This document shows positions 1 through 7,423 of a stretch of 64,000 nt of DNA, piece after piece. Numbering within the stretch: the first letter of the stretch is position 1; every line of letters begins with the position of its first letter. The notes under the pieces are model-generated. The model searched no databases, was not told where the DNA came from, and saw nothing but the letters and a program-made list of their open reading frames with translations. The translations under genes and the position numbers were made by a program. The stretch covers positions 372,001-436,000 of the forward strand of contig NZ_SLWR01000004.1 of the NCBI RefSeq assembly GCF_004345665.1. The letters are read 5' to 3'. The DNA is from Kribbella antiqua. GTDB lineage: Bacteria; Actinomycetota; Actinomycetes; Propionibacteriales; Kribbellaceae.

Positions 1-147
1 CGCGAGCGTGCTCTTGCCGGAGCCGTTGCGGCCGAGGAGCCCGTGGATCTTGCCTGGCGCGAGTCGCAGGTCGAGCCGGTCAAGCGCGGGCACGCCGGCG
101 AAGCTGACGGACAGGTTCTCCGTCCGTACGGCGAGCGTTTGGTTCAT
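1..147 (-). CDS. ABC transporter ATP-binding protein, N-terminal fragment
   Basis: Only the first 49 codons lie in the window; the gene runs off the left edge. Read on the minus strand it begins MNQTLAVRTENLSVSF and reaches a complete Walker A loop, GRNGSGKST, near residue 40, the normal place for an ABC ATPase. The start overlaps the stop of the upstream GntR gene as TGATG, so the two are translationally coupled. In YtrA-type loci this subunit energises a small membrane exporter whose permease gene follows. The substrate cannot be told from this fragment. Confidence 0.85.
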   Translation of the reverse strand, partial: MNQTLAVRTENLSVSFAGVPALDRLDLRLAPGKIHGLLGRNGSGKSTLA

Positions 148-509
148 CAGGCGTCTCCGTAGTGGCGGATGTGCTGGACGACGTCCTTCAGGGGTACGCC
201 GATCGCCTTGGCCTCCCGGATCATCGGGTCGACCACCTCGGCGAAGAACGAATCGCGGCGGCTGGTGCGGAGCAGGTCGCGGGCGTTCGGGGCGACGAAC
301 ATGCCGATGCCGCGCTTCTTGTACAGGACGCCTTCGTCGACCAACTGGGCGAAGCCCTTCGCCGCGGTGGCGGGGTTGATCCGGTAGGACGCGGCGTACT
401 GGTTCGTCGACATCACCTGCTCGTCCTCGGCGAGGGCACCGGTGACGATGTCGCTCTTGATCTGGTCCGCGATCTGCAGATAGATCGGGCTCCGGTCGTC
501 GAACACCAC
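147..509 (-). CDS. GntR-family transcriptional regulator, YtrA subfamily
   Basis: The 120-residue protein has a winged helix at about residues 8-75 (SPIYLQIADQIKSDIVTGAL, then INPATAAKGFAQL as recognition region) and a very short C-terminal tail. Short tails of this kind define the YtrA subfamily, which normally represses its own ABC transporter operon. The GTG start is preceded by GGGAGGGG. The next gene is an ABC ATPase, coupled by a one-base overlap, and a 24-bp perfect palindrome lies just upstream. No effector can be inferred. Confidence 0.9.
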   Translation of the reverse strand: MVFDDRSPIYLQIADQIKSDIVTGALAEDEQVMSTNQYAASYRINPATAAKGFAQLVDEGVLYKKRGIGMFVAPNARDLLRTSRRDSFFAEVVDPMIREAKAIGVPLKDVVQHIRHYGDA

Positions 510-521
510 GGCCCCCTCCCT

Positions 522-545
522 GGTTCGTTACGTGAGTAACGAACC
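522..545. promoter_or_regulatory. Palindromic operator upstream of the YtrA-like gene
   Basis: GGTTCGTTAC, a 4-base gap (GTGA), then GTAACGAACC: a perfect inverted repeat with 10-bp arms, 13 bp upstream of the GTG start of the GntR gene. The symmetry and position suit a dimeric GntR repressor acting on its own promoter. Confidence 0.7.
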
Positions 546-561
546 ATACGACCTCACCGGG

Positions 562-1269
562 TCACGACGACTGCTGCAGGGCCTTTTTCAGCGCCGGTAC
601 GACCGGTCCCACGCGGACGGCGAGCTGCGCCAGGCGTTCCTTGTGGCGCTTGCCCTGGTCCTTGCTGAGGACGGTGCGAACATCACCGGTCGACGCCAGT
701 ACGACGATCGCCGCGTCGCGGAGGTCGACCCGGGTGACGAGCCGGGCCGGCCGGAGCGTGTCCGTCGCTCTCTGCAGCAGCTGACGACGGATCAGTGGCT
801 GCCGCATGGTGATGCGATGAGCGGGGAAGACGCCGAGAACGCGGTACGGCTCGACCTTGATCAGGCGGGCGCGTTCGAGGTCGCTGCGGACGTCACGGAC
901 GATCGTGCGCGGATGCCTGTCCACCCAGGTCCGCCACTTGCGCGGTCCGACCCGGCGGATGTCGCCGAGCACTGCGGCGAGCACCGCATCGGCCGGATCG
1001 GCCGCCTTGGTCAGCCGGGCCCGGCCGTTGTCATCGGCAAGGTTCCCGCTCAGCTGGAGATCGACGAGCGCGGCGGCGCGAAGGATCTTCCCGAGCCTCG
1101 ACCGCGCCGCGAGCTTGCCGGTCTGCGGATCGTAGGCGAGCAGGAAAAGCCTTGCAGCCAAGGCATCCGGGGCCTTTAGCTTGCCCAGTGCAACAACGCG
1201 GCGACTGGTGTCTCGCCGTACCGCTCCCCGTCCGGCACGCCGTATCGGCGTGACCGTTGCTCTAGTCAT
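562..1269 (-). CDS. GPP34 (Golgi phosphoprotein 3-like) family protein
   Basis: The 235-residue product fits the bacterial GPP34 family, an all-helical, basic, cytoplasmic fold that binds phosphoinositides in eukaryotes and has no settled role in actinomycetes. The family core is seen as LAARLFLLAYDPQTGKL followed by LGKILRAAALVDLQLSG near residues 35-70. The frame stays open further upstream, but the ATG at 1269 overlaps the TAG of the preceding ribbon-helix-helix gene and gives a normal N-terminus, so I chose it. It is the last gene of an SPFH / RHH / GPP34 operon, which suggests a membrane-related job. Confidence 0.75.
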   Translation of the reverse strand: MTRATVTPIRRAGRGAVRRDTSRRVVALGKLKAPDALAARLFLLAYDPQTGKLAARSRLGKILRAAALVDLQLSGNLADDNGRARLTKAADPADAVLAAVLGDIRRVGPRKWRTWVDRHPRTIVRDVRSDLERARLIKVEPYRVLGVFPAHRITMRQPLIRRQLLQRATDTLRPARLVTRVDLRDAAIVVLASTGDVRTVLSKDQGKRHKERLAQLAVRVGPVVPALKKALQQSS

Positions 1270-1471
1270 CGTCTGCCTCCTTGGCGGGGCGGCCGGGGCG
1301 GCGCATCTTGCCCACGTTGCCCGGCAGGCGGCCGGCATCGGCGAGCGCCCGGCGGAGCAGGAACTCGATCTGTGCGTTGGTGCTGCGCAGGTCGTCGGCC
1401 GCCCACCGGGCCAGCGCGTCATGCACCACGGGATCCAGCCGGAGCAGGATCTTCTTCCGTTCGACGGCCAC
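1262..1471 (-). CDS. Small ribbon-helix-helix (Arc/CopG-like) DNA-binding protein
   Basis: The 69-residue protein starts at GTG. It has a basic N-terminal strand (VERKKILLRLDP), then two helices (VVHDALARWAADDLRSTNA and QIEFLLRRALADAG), the plan of Arc/MetJ/CopG repressors, and a basic tail rich in Arg and Pro. It lies 9 bp after the SPFH gene and overlaps GPP34 by 8 bp. RHH proteins bind short palindromes as dimers of dimers. TATCAACTTGATA in front of the SPFH gene is a natural candidate target, so autoregulation of the operon is my inference. Confidence 0.75.
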   Translation of the reverse strand: MAVERKKILLRLDPVVHDALARWAADDLRSTNAQIEFLLRRALADAGRLPGNVGKMRRPGRPAKEADDD

Positions 1472-1480
1472 GGTCCGCGC

Positions 1481-2389
1481 TCACTGGTAGAGCGAGCCGG
1501 TGTTGACCACCGGTTGGGCGTCGCGATCGCCGCACAGCACCACCATCAGGTTGCTGACCATCGCCGCCTTGCGCTCCTCGTCCAGCTCGACCACCTCGTG
1601 CTCGGACAGCCGCTCCAGCGCGAGCTCGACCATGCCGACCGCACCTTCGACAATTCGCTGCCGGGCCGCGACGATCGCCCCCGCCTGCTGGCGGCGCAGC
1701 ATCGCCTGGGCGATCTCCGGCGCGTAGGCGAGGTGGGTGATGCGCGACTCGATCACCCGCACCCCGGCCGCCTGGACCCGGGCGGCGATCTCGGCCGACA
1801 GCGTCTCGGTGATCTCGTCGGTGCTGTCCCGCAACGACAGGCCGCCGTCCTCGGTGTGGACGTCGTACGGGTAGCTGTTGGCGATGTGCCGGACCGCGGT
1901 CTCGGTCTGGATCGCGACGAACTCGACGAAGTCGTCCACCTCGAACATCGCCTGCGCGGTGTCCTCGACCTGCCAGACCACGACCGCGGCGATCTCGGTC
2001 GGGTTGCCGTCGGCATCGTTGACCTTGGCAACGGCCGTCTCGTGGTTGCGAATCCGGGTGGACACTTCCTTGCGGGTCGCGATCGGGTTCACCCAGCGCA
2101 GCCCGTCGGTCCGGATCGTGCCGGCGTACCGGCCGAGGATCTGCAGTACGCGCGCCCGCCCCGGCGACACCGGGGTGAGCCCGGCGGCCACGATCAGCGC
2201 GGCGACGAACAGCACGATCCCGAGCACGACCATCGCACCCTGCCCGTTCGCGGTGCCGACGGAGAACTGCACCACCCCCGCCACCAGCACCACCAACGCC
2301 GCGAACGCCACCGGCCACCCGTTGACGTTCCACGCACCCCGCTCGGCCACCTTCGGCACCGGCATCTCCACCACATCCACCTCAGCCAT
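1481..2389 (-). CDS. SPFH/band 7 domain membrane protein
   Basis: The 302-residue product has two hydrophobic N-terminal segments (roughly residues 24-45 and 50-70), then a band 7 domain from about residue 75 ([27 protein letters not shown]) and a helical C-terminal part, ending near [18 protein letters not shown]. This layout is typical of actinobacterial stomatin/flotillin-like scaffolds. I place the start at the ATG at 2389, six bases after GGGAGAGGAG; an in-frame GTG lies two codons upstream. The gene leads the RHH and GPP34 genes. Scaffolding of membrane complexes is known for the family but not shown here. Confidence 0.85.
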   Translation of the reverse strand: MAEVDVVEMPVPKVAERGAWNVNGWPVAFAALVVLVAGVVQFSVGTANGQGAMVVLGIVLFVAALIVAAGLTPVSPGRARVLQILGRYAGTIRTDGLRWVNPIATRKEVSTRIRNHETAVAKVNDADGNPTEIAAVVVWQVEDTAQAMFEVDDFVEFVAIQTETAVRHIANSYPYDVHTEDGGLSLRDSTDEITETLSAEIAARVQAAGVRVIESRITHLAYAPEIAQAMLRRQQAGAIVAARQRIVEGAVGMVELALERLSEHEVVELDEERKAAMVSNLMVVLCGDRDAQPVVNTGSLYQ

Positions 2390-2417
2390 CCCCACTCCTC
2401 TCCCTATATCCCCAAGC

Positions 2418-2430
2418 TATCAACTTGATA
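2418..2430. promoter_or_regulatory. Candidate operator TATCAA-C-TTGATA in front of the SPFH operon
   Basis: A perfect palindrome with 6-bp arms around one central base lies 29 bp upstream of the SPFH start and is partly overlapped by a second palindrome, TGATATCA. It is AT-rich against a GC-rich background. A short compact site suits a ribbon-helix-helix protein such as the one encoded in the same operon; this link is an inference. Confidence 0.45.
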
Positions 2431-2491
2431 TCACTTTTAGCAAGCAGCATGAGCTGCAACTGTCTGGCGCCGGGATCTCGAACTGCCGCCG

Positions 2492-2534
2492 AGTCGTGGA
2501 TATCTGCTCCCGCGCGGAACAGATATCCACGACT
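2492..2534. terminator. Large hairpin between the folate genes and the SPFH operon
   Basis: AGTCGTGGATATCTG and CAGATATCCACGACT form perfect 15-bp arms around a 13-base loop that is itself partly self-complementary. It lies 43 bp beyond the pabC stop, upstream of the SPFH promoter, so it can end the ideR-pabC transcript. There is no clear U tract, as is common in actinomycetes. The right arm plus the following GAG recurs near 53.89 kb. Confidence 0.6.
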
Positions 2535-2576
2535 GAGCGCCGGCTCACCTGATCCCGCCGGGACGGCGGTGGGGGG

Positions 2577-3269
2577 TTAGAGGGGCTTGGCTAGGGCGGT
2601 GAGGTGGTTTTGCCAGAGGGCGGATTGGGAGTTGGGGAGGGGGTCTATGGCGGAGTCGCGCCAGGCGTGGATGGGGCGGATGCCGTGCAGGGCGTTGAGG
2701 AGCCAGGCTTCGGAGGACTGGAGGTCGGCGGGGGTGCGGGCGTGTTCGGCGACCTCGACGCCTTGCCCGACGGCGATCTGGCGGAGGAGTTGCGCGGTGA
2801 CGGACGGAAGCAGTGGACGGTCCGACGGCGGGAAGCAGAGCGTCTCGTCCTCCCACCAGGCGACGGCTGAGTACGCGGCCTCGAGCACAGTGCCGTCCTC
2901 GTCCAGCAACAGGATCTCGTCGGCTCGATCGGGCGCGGCATCCTTCAGCTTCCCGAGCAGCTCCAGATCCGGCCCCTTCACCCGCGGCGAAACCCGAGGA
3001 TCGCGACCTTCGTGTACGGCGACGCGCACGCGCCCACCGACCGGCGGTGCAGGCCGCAACTGAACCGCGAGCTCACCCGACACCCGCAGCTCGAACCGCG
3101 GGAACCACCGCCCGAACCCCGGCAACCGCCCGATCTGCTCGGCCCAGAACCTCCCCGCATCGACGCCGGCGGCCGCGCACGACCCGACGAACCGCTCCCG
3201 GTGCAGCTCGATCCCCCGAACCTTGCCATTGGCAACAAGGAACGAATCGGCCACCTGCAGTTCACTCAT
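2577..3269 (-). CDS. pabC: Aminotransferase class IV, probable aminodeoxychorismate lyase
   Basis: A fold-type IV PLP enzyme of about 230 residues. The expected active-site Lys sits in the segment RVKGPDLELLGKLKDAA, and the cofactor-side strand ADEILLLDEDGTVLEA follows. Placement 30 bp after a PabB-type synthase, with a good match to actinobacterial neighbours of pabB, makes ADC lyase (pyruvate release to give p-aminobenzoate) the best call; D-amino acid or branched-chain transaminases share the fold. I chose the ATG at 3269; an in-frame GTG at 3278 is also possible. The protein is probably cytosolic and co-transcribed with pabB. Confidence 0.75.
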   Translation of the reverse strand: MSELQVADSFLVANGKVRGIELHRERFVGSCAAAGVDAGRFWAEQIGRLPGFGRWFPRFELRVSGELAVQLRPAPPVGGRVRVAVHEGRDPRVSPRVKGPDLELLGKLKDAAPDRADEILLLDEDGTVLEAAYSAVAWWEDETLCFPPSDRPLLPSVTAQLLRQIAVGQGVEVAEHARTPADLQSSEAWLLNALHGIRPIHAWRDSAIDPLPNSQSALWQNHLTALAKPL

Positions 3270-3299
3270 CTCCCCCACCCTTTCGTCACTCCCCTTTCG

Positions 3300-4673
3300 T
3301 CACGGCCGCCCGGCGGACGCTCCGCCCACCGTCGCGATTGCCTTGAGCAACATCTCGTCGTACTCCGCGACCGGCTCGGAGTCGAGCACGATCGCGCCAC
3401 CCGCACCGATCACCGTCTCGGACGGCGTCAGTACGGCGGTACGGATCACCACGCTGAGATCCGCTCGGCCGTCCACGGTCAGATACCCGAGCGCCCCGGA
3501 GTACACCCCGCGCGCACTCCACTCGAGCTCGTCCAGCAGCTCCATCGTCCGGATCTTCGGCGCCCCCGTCATCGACCCCGGCGGGAAGCACGCCCGGACA
3601 GCGTCCAGCGCCGACACCCCGGACCGCAACCGGCCGCGGACCGTGGTGACGAGCTGATGCACGGTCCGGTAGCTCTCGACCTCCATCAGCTGCGGCACAT
3701 GCACCGTCCCCGCTTCGCTCACCCGGCCGAGGTCGTTGCGGATCAAGTCGACGATCATCAGATTCTCGGCCCGGGTCTTCTCGTCCTCGGCGAGCGCCTT
3801 CGCGGCCAACTCGTCCTGCGTCGGATCCGCCTCCCGCGGCGCCGTCCCCTTGATCGGCCGGCACTCGGCCCAGCCGTCGGCATCCACCGTCAGGAACCGC
3901 TCCGGCGACGAGCTCGCGATGGCCAGATCGCCGTACCGGAGGAAGGCGGCGTACGGCGCTGGGTTGTTCGCCCGCTGCCAGAGGAAGAACTCGAACGGGT
4001 CGGGCACGGCCGGAAGGCGGACGCGGTTCGTCAGGCAGACCTCGTACGTCTGGCCCGCCTCGAGCGCGGCCATGCACGCGTCGATCCCGGCCAGGTACGT
4101 CGCGCGGTCCTGCTCCAGATGCGCCTCGAGGTCGAGCTTGGCGATCGCGGGCGCATCGACGCCGGCCATCGACCAGTGCGCGGTACTTCGCGAGGCTCGG
4201 TCGAGCCAGCCGTCATCGACGCCGTCCACCGCGACGAGGTAGCTGACGTCGCGGTCGTGGTCGATCACGACGAAACGGTTCGCCCAGATCCACAGCGCGT
4301 CGGGCGTCGGCGACTCGTGCTTGGCGGCTCCCCCGGTCAGCGCCTTGAGCTCGTAGCCGAAGTACCCCACATAGCCGCCGTTGAACAGCCCGGCCAGCTC
4401 ATCCGGTACGCCGGACAGCCGGGCTGCCTTGTCCTCGATCAGGTCCTGCAACTCCGCGAACACGTCGCCGGAGGCAACATCCCGTACGACGACCTCCGCG
4501 CCGGGGCCGAGCGTCGTACCGAGCACCGAAACCCGCCGTACGGCTCGATCCGTCAGACTGCCGTCGAGCCAGAACGCGACCGGTTCCCCGGCCAGCAGCT
4601 CGCGGTAGACCGTCTCACCGTCGAGCGCCCGGTCGACCACCCGAACGGACCAGCTCAGCGCACTCACAGGCAC
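3300..4673 (-). CDS. pabB: Aminodeoxychorismate synthase component I
   Basis: The 457-residue protein is a chorismate-utilising enzyme. It carries SSSPERF at 254-260, PIKGTAPR at 273-280, a segment starting NLMIVDLIRNDLGRV, and FPPGSMTGAPK. Lys in PIKGT (Lys275 here) is the mark of PabB, where it acts as nucleophile; anthranilate synthases carry Ala at that site. The product, 4-amino-4-deoxychorismate, would go to the lyase encoded next. No glutamine amidotransferase (PabA) is fused or adjacent, so that subunit must come from elsewhere. The methyltransferase gene ends 15 bp upstream, which suggests readthrough from there. Confidence 0.9.
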   Translation of the reverse strand: MPVSALSWSVRVVDRALDGETVYRELLAGEPVAFWLDGSLTDRAVRRVSVLGTTLGPGAEVVVRDVASGDVFAELQDLIEDKAARLSGVPDELAGLFNGGYVGYFGYELKALTGGAAKHESPTPDALWIWANRFVVIDHDRDVSYLVAVDGVDDGWLDRASRSTAHWSMAGVDAPAIAKLDLEAHLEQDRATYLAGIDACMAALEAGQTYEVCLTNRVRLPAVPDPFEFFLWQRANNPAPYAAFLRYGDLAIASSSPERFLTVDADGWAECRPIKGTAPREADPTQDELAAKALAEDEKTRAENLMIVDLIRNDLGRVSEAGTVHVPQLMEVESYRTVHQLVTTVRGRLRSGVSALDAVRACFPPGSMTGAPKIRTMELLDELEWSARGVYSGALGYLTVDGRADLSVVIRTAVLTPSETVIGAGGAIVLDSEPVAEYDEMLLKAIATVGGASAGRP

Positions 4674-4688
4674 ACGGTAACGATGTCA

Positions 4689-5468
4689 TCAGGAACCGGT
4701 GAGGGCGAGCTTGGTCCGCATCGCGGTGACGCGGCGGATCGGGATGGCGACCTCGAGGCCGTCCTTCGACTCGGCGCGGTCCGCGAGCCAGCCGGCGGCG
4801 GTGTCGCGGCGAACATCCGGCGTACCGGGGAGGTAGAGCGCGTTGACGAGCCGCTGGGCATCCTCGCGGGTGTAGATCGTGTAGACGTACCGCTCGCGCT
4901 GGCTCTCCATCACGTCGAAGCCGGCGTGGTGCAGCTGGTCCTTGAGCTCGGTGATCTCACCGCCCGCCGGGAACTGCGGGGTGGACCGGAGGCGCGTGGT
5001 GAGTCCGCTCAGGGTGCGGATGTCGCCGCGGCGCAGCGGGCGTACAGCGGGCACGATCGCGGCCAGAACACCGCCACGACGCAGAACCCGAGCCGCCTCA
5101 GCCAGTACGGCGGGGAGCGGCTGGAGCACCATCAGGCCCATCGAGCAGGTGACGACGTCGAACACCTCGTTGGCGAACGGAAGGTGCACCGCATCCGCCT
5201 GGACCTTCGGACCGGGCGCACCGGCGAGCTGAGCCGGGTTGTTGTCGACGCCGACGACCCAGCGCCCGTACAGCTCACGGGCGACCGGGCCGTTCCCACA
5301 GGCGAGATCGAGGACCCGGCGGGCCTCGCCGGACACGGCGCGGACGAGCCAGCGGTACGGCGTGTGGTCGCCGGCCACCGCGCGGGACAGCAGGGCTTCG
5401 GTGCTGCCGGGAGCCGCGGTGTGGAACTCCCGCAGGTAAACCGGCCAGTCGATCTCGTTCTCAGACAT
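4689..5468 (-). CDS. Class I SAM-dependent methyltransferase
   Basis: About 259 residues. Motif I of the Rossmann methyltransferase fold is VLDLACGNGPVARELYG, and VVGVDNNPAQL follows with the acidic residue that holds the ribose. ADAVHLPFANEVFDVVTCSMGLMVLQ is split here as motif II (ADAVHLPFANEVFDV) and the following strand. It is a Methyltransf_11-type small-molecule enzyme; the substrate is unknown. I chose the ATG at 5468 (MSENE) because the nine codons upstream lack family-like sequence. It sits between ideR and pabB on the same strand, with 83 bp to ideR, so it may be in one transcript with them. Nothing ties its activity to folate or iron. Confidence 0.8.
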   Translation of the reverse strand: MSENEIDWPVYLREFHTAAPGSTEALLSRAVAGDHTPYRWLVRAVSGEARRVLDLACGNGPVARELYGRWVVGVDNNPAQLAGAPGPKVQADAVHLPFANEVFDVVTCSMGLMVLQPLPAVLAEAARVLRRGGVLAAIVPAVRPLRRGDIRTLSGLTTRLRSTPQFPAGGEITELKDQLHHAGFDVMESQRERYVYTIYTREDAQRLVNALYLPGTPDVRRDTAAGWLADRAESKDGLEVAIPIRRVTAMRTKLALTGS

Positions 5469-5551
5469 TGCGGTCAGAGGGTACCTGGTGTGCACACGCC
5501 GTACAGCATCGAGCGCTCAGCGTGCGCGGTCTTAATACATCTTTGAAGTGT

Positions 5552-6265
5552 TCAGACCCGGCTGACGAAGATGTGGCCGGCCGTTTCATCGCTGATGACG
5601 CCGCCCGCTTCCCGGCTGCCGACCAACACACCCTCGGCGTCGAGGGTGGAATCGACCTCGCGGCCCGGCAGCGCGCCCGCACGGCGCAGCACCGACATGG
5701 CATCGTCGTCGGTCTGGACCGGCTCGGCGATCCGCCGGACCAGCACCCGGACACTCTCACCGGTCGCCTGGTCGAGCACCTTGTCCAGCGGCTCGACGCC
5801 GATCCGGAACTCCTCGATGCCGCTCGCCTGGCCGTCCTTCTGCAGCTCCTCCAGGCCCGGGATCGGGTTGCCGTACGGCGACTCGGTCGGGTTGTCGAGG
5901 ATCTTCAGCAACCGAAGCTCGACCGCGTCGCTCATCACGTGCTCCCAGCGGCAGGCCTCGGCGTGGACGTCCTCCCACTCCAGCCCGATCACGTCCACCA
6001 GCAGGCGCTCGGCCAGGCGGTGCTTGCGCATCACCCGGACAGCTTGCTTGCGGCCGACGTCGGTGAGCTCGAGGTGGCGGTCGCCCTCGACCTTGATCAG
6101 GCCGTCGCGCTCCATCCGCGCCACCGTCTGGCTGACCGTCGGACCGGACTGGTGCAGCCGCTCGGCAATCCGCGCGCGCAGCGGCAGGATGCCCTCTTCT
6201 TCCAGCTCGTAGACGGTCCGCAGATACATCTCGGTGGTATCGATCAGCTCGCTCACGACAACCAT
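5552..6265 (-). CDS. ideR: Iron-dependent transcriptional repressor IdeR (DtxR family)
   Basis: The sequence follows mycobacterial IdeR closely from [20 protein letters not shown] through the helix-turn-helix ([19 protein letters not shown]), the metal-binding stretch [15 protein letters not shown], and [14 protein letters not shown]. The C-terminal third is the SH3-like domain 3. Cys and the paired His/Glu residues of the metal sites are present in order. With Fe(II) it would repress iron uptake; good IdeR-type boxes are seen in front of efeU at 44.5 kb. The start is ATG at 6265 after AGG with a 5-base gap, or GTG at 6256. No strong box was found in its own promoter. Confidence 0.93.
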   Translation of the reverse strand: MVVVSELIDTTEMYLRTVYELEEEGILPLRARIAERLHQSGPTVSQTVARMERDGLIKVEGDRHLELTDVGRKQAVRVMRKHRLAERLLVDVIGLEWEDVHAEACRWEHVMSDAVELRLLKILDNPTESPYGNPIPGLEELQKDGQASGIEEFRIGVEPLDKVLDQATGESVRVLVRRIAEPVQTDDDAMSVLRRAGALPGREVDSTLDAEGVLVGSREAGGVISDETAGHIFVSRV

Positions 6266-6320
6266 TCTCACCTATCAAGGCAACCCTTACCCAATCTGCC
6301 CACCGTCGCTCTGCCGGGTG

Positions 6321-6412
6321 CAGAAGGACAGGAGGTGTCGGGGTGGGACAGCGTTCGGCGCGGGCTCACGCGGCGGGGCGCCGGTTACCCAGGGATACCT
6401 CCTGTCCTCCTG
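6321..6412. repeat. 92-bp segment bounded by inverted repeats
   Basis: AGGACAGGAGGT at 6325-6336 and ACCTCCTGTCCT at 6397-6408 are perfect 12-bp inverted arms; the match extends outward with two mismatches to about 18 bp. The 60 bp between them are very GC-rich. It lies between ideR and the photolyase remnant. It may be a long hairpin, or a small non-autonomous element; no flanking target duplication was obvious. Confidence 0.5.
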
Positions 6413-6419
6413 TACAGAC

Positions 6420-6970
6420 TCGGTGAAGCGGCCGCGCTCGAACGCTGGCGCGAGTACGACCTCAGCCGGTACGACGACGAGCGCGACCGACCGGACCTGG
6501 AGAGCACGTCACGGATGTCGATCCCGCTCAAGTACGGCGAAATCCACCCGCGCACGATGCTCGCCCGCAAACAGCTCACCGACGCTACCGACGTGAACTC
6601 GCCTGGCGCGACTTCTGCGCGGACCTACTGGCCCGGAACCCGCAGGCCTCCTGGAAGCCGCTCCAGGCCGGAGTTCGAGCGGATGGAGTACGACGAACCC
6701 GGCGACGCCTTCGACGCCTGGCGCGAAGGAAAGACCGGGTTCCCGTTCGTCGACGCGGGGATGCGTACTTCCGCATCTTCAACCCGGTCACCCAGGGCCT
6801 GAAGTTCGACCCGACGGCGACTACGTCCGCCGCTGGGTCCCCGAACTGCACCACCTCGACGGCAAGACCGCCCACGAACCGTGGAAGTACGGCGGTCCGC
6901 GGCCGATCGTCGACCACACCGAGGCCCGCCAGCAAGCCCTGCGGAGGTACGACGCCATCCGCGGAGCTTG
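6420..6970 (+). pseudogene. Deoxyribodipyrimidine photolyase remnant, frameshifted and deleted
   Basis: Five pieces of a photolyase C-terminal (FAD-binding) domain follow in order but in different frames: EAAALERWREYDL and TSRMSIPLKYGEIHPRTML near 6422-6570; ELAWRDFCADLLARNP from 6595; GKTGFPFVDAGMR ending near 6765; YFRIFNPVTQGLKFDP from 6766; DGDYVRRWVPELHHLDGK from 6813. At 6765 the text jumps from GMR directly to YFRIFNP, losing roughly 70 codons of the FAD and substrate-binding core, and at 6811 one base is missing inside the Pro codon. The N-terminal antenna domain is absent. It cannot encode a working light-driven repair enzyme. Confidence 0.9.
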
Positions 6971-6998
6971 ACCTCGACTTAGGGGATACCCCTATAGT
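6968..6998 (+). promoter_or_regulatory. Promoter with operator in the spacer, GntR/ABC operon
   Basis: TTGACC at 6968-6973 and TATAGT at 6993-6998 make a recognisable -35/-10 pair with a 19-bp spacer. Inside the spacer lies TAGGGG-ATA-CCCCTA (6980-6994), a perfect palindrome with 6-bp arms. A repressor bound there would block RNA polymerase, so this is the likely autoregulatory site of the GntR protein encoded 30 bp downstream. Confidence 0.6.
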
Positions 6999-7027
6999 GA
7001 TAGTTACCTAGATGAATGGGGTTGGAG

Positions 7028-7423
7028 ATGATCGAGTTCCATCTGGACGGCCGGTCGGGGGTTTCGCCGTACCAGCAGATCGTTCAACAGGTCCGGAACG
7101 CGTTGCGGCTCGGCCTGCTGCGGGAGGGGGATCAGTTGCCGACCGTGAAGGACGTGGTGGCCGCCCTGGCGATCAACCCGAACACGGTGCTGAAGGCGTA
7201 TCGCGAGCTCGAGCACGAAGGGCTGGTGCAGGCCCGTCCAGGCCGCGGCACGTTTGTGACCCGCACGCTGACCGACAACACCCTCGCCGCCCACGGCCCA
7301 CTCCGGCAGGACCTCCGCCGCTGGCTGACCAAGGCCCGCAAAGCCGGCCTCGACGACGAAAGCATCGAGGCCCTCTTCCTCACAACCTTTCGGACCGCCG
7401 CTCAGCAGGAGGACATAGCATGA
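7028..7423 (+). CDS. GntR-family regulator, YtrA subfamily
   Basis: About 131 residues: a winged helix (GVSPYQQIVQQVRNALRLG, then LAINPNTVLKAYRELEHEG) and a short helical tail, the YtrA pattern. I place the start at ATG 7028 because GGGGTTGGAG precedes it at the right distance; an in-frame ATG lies four codons upstream. The stop overlaps the next start as ATGA, so regulator and ABC ATPase are coupled. It is a second, independent locus of the same type as the one at the left edge of the window. Confidence 0.88.
   Translation: MIEFHLDGRSGVSPYQQIVQQVRNALRLGLLREGDQLPTVKDVVAALAINPNTVLKAYRELEHEGLVQARPGRGTFVTRTLTDNTLAAHGPLRQDLRRWLTKARKAGLDDESIEALFLTTFRTAAQQEDIA

Noticed and set aside
3012..5546. 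844-codon open frame on the plus strand
   Set aside because: It runs antisense through pabC, pabB and the methyltransferase, all of which have clear motifs. It is Arg/Pro/His-rich without family motifs and is a GC-rich shadow.
6268..6300. Possible IdeR box in the ideR promoter (AAGGGTTGCCTT)
   Set aside because: Only the core resembles the box, far from the 19-bp consensus; not enough to claim.
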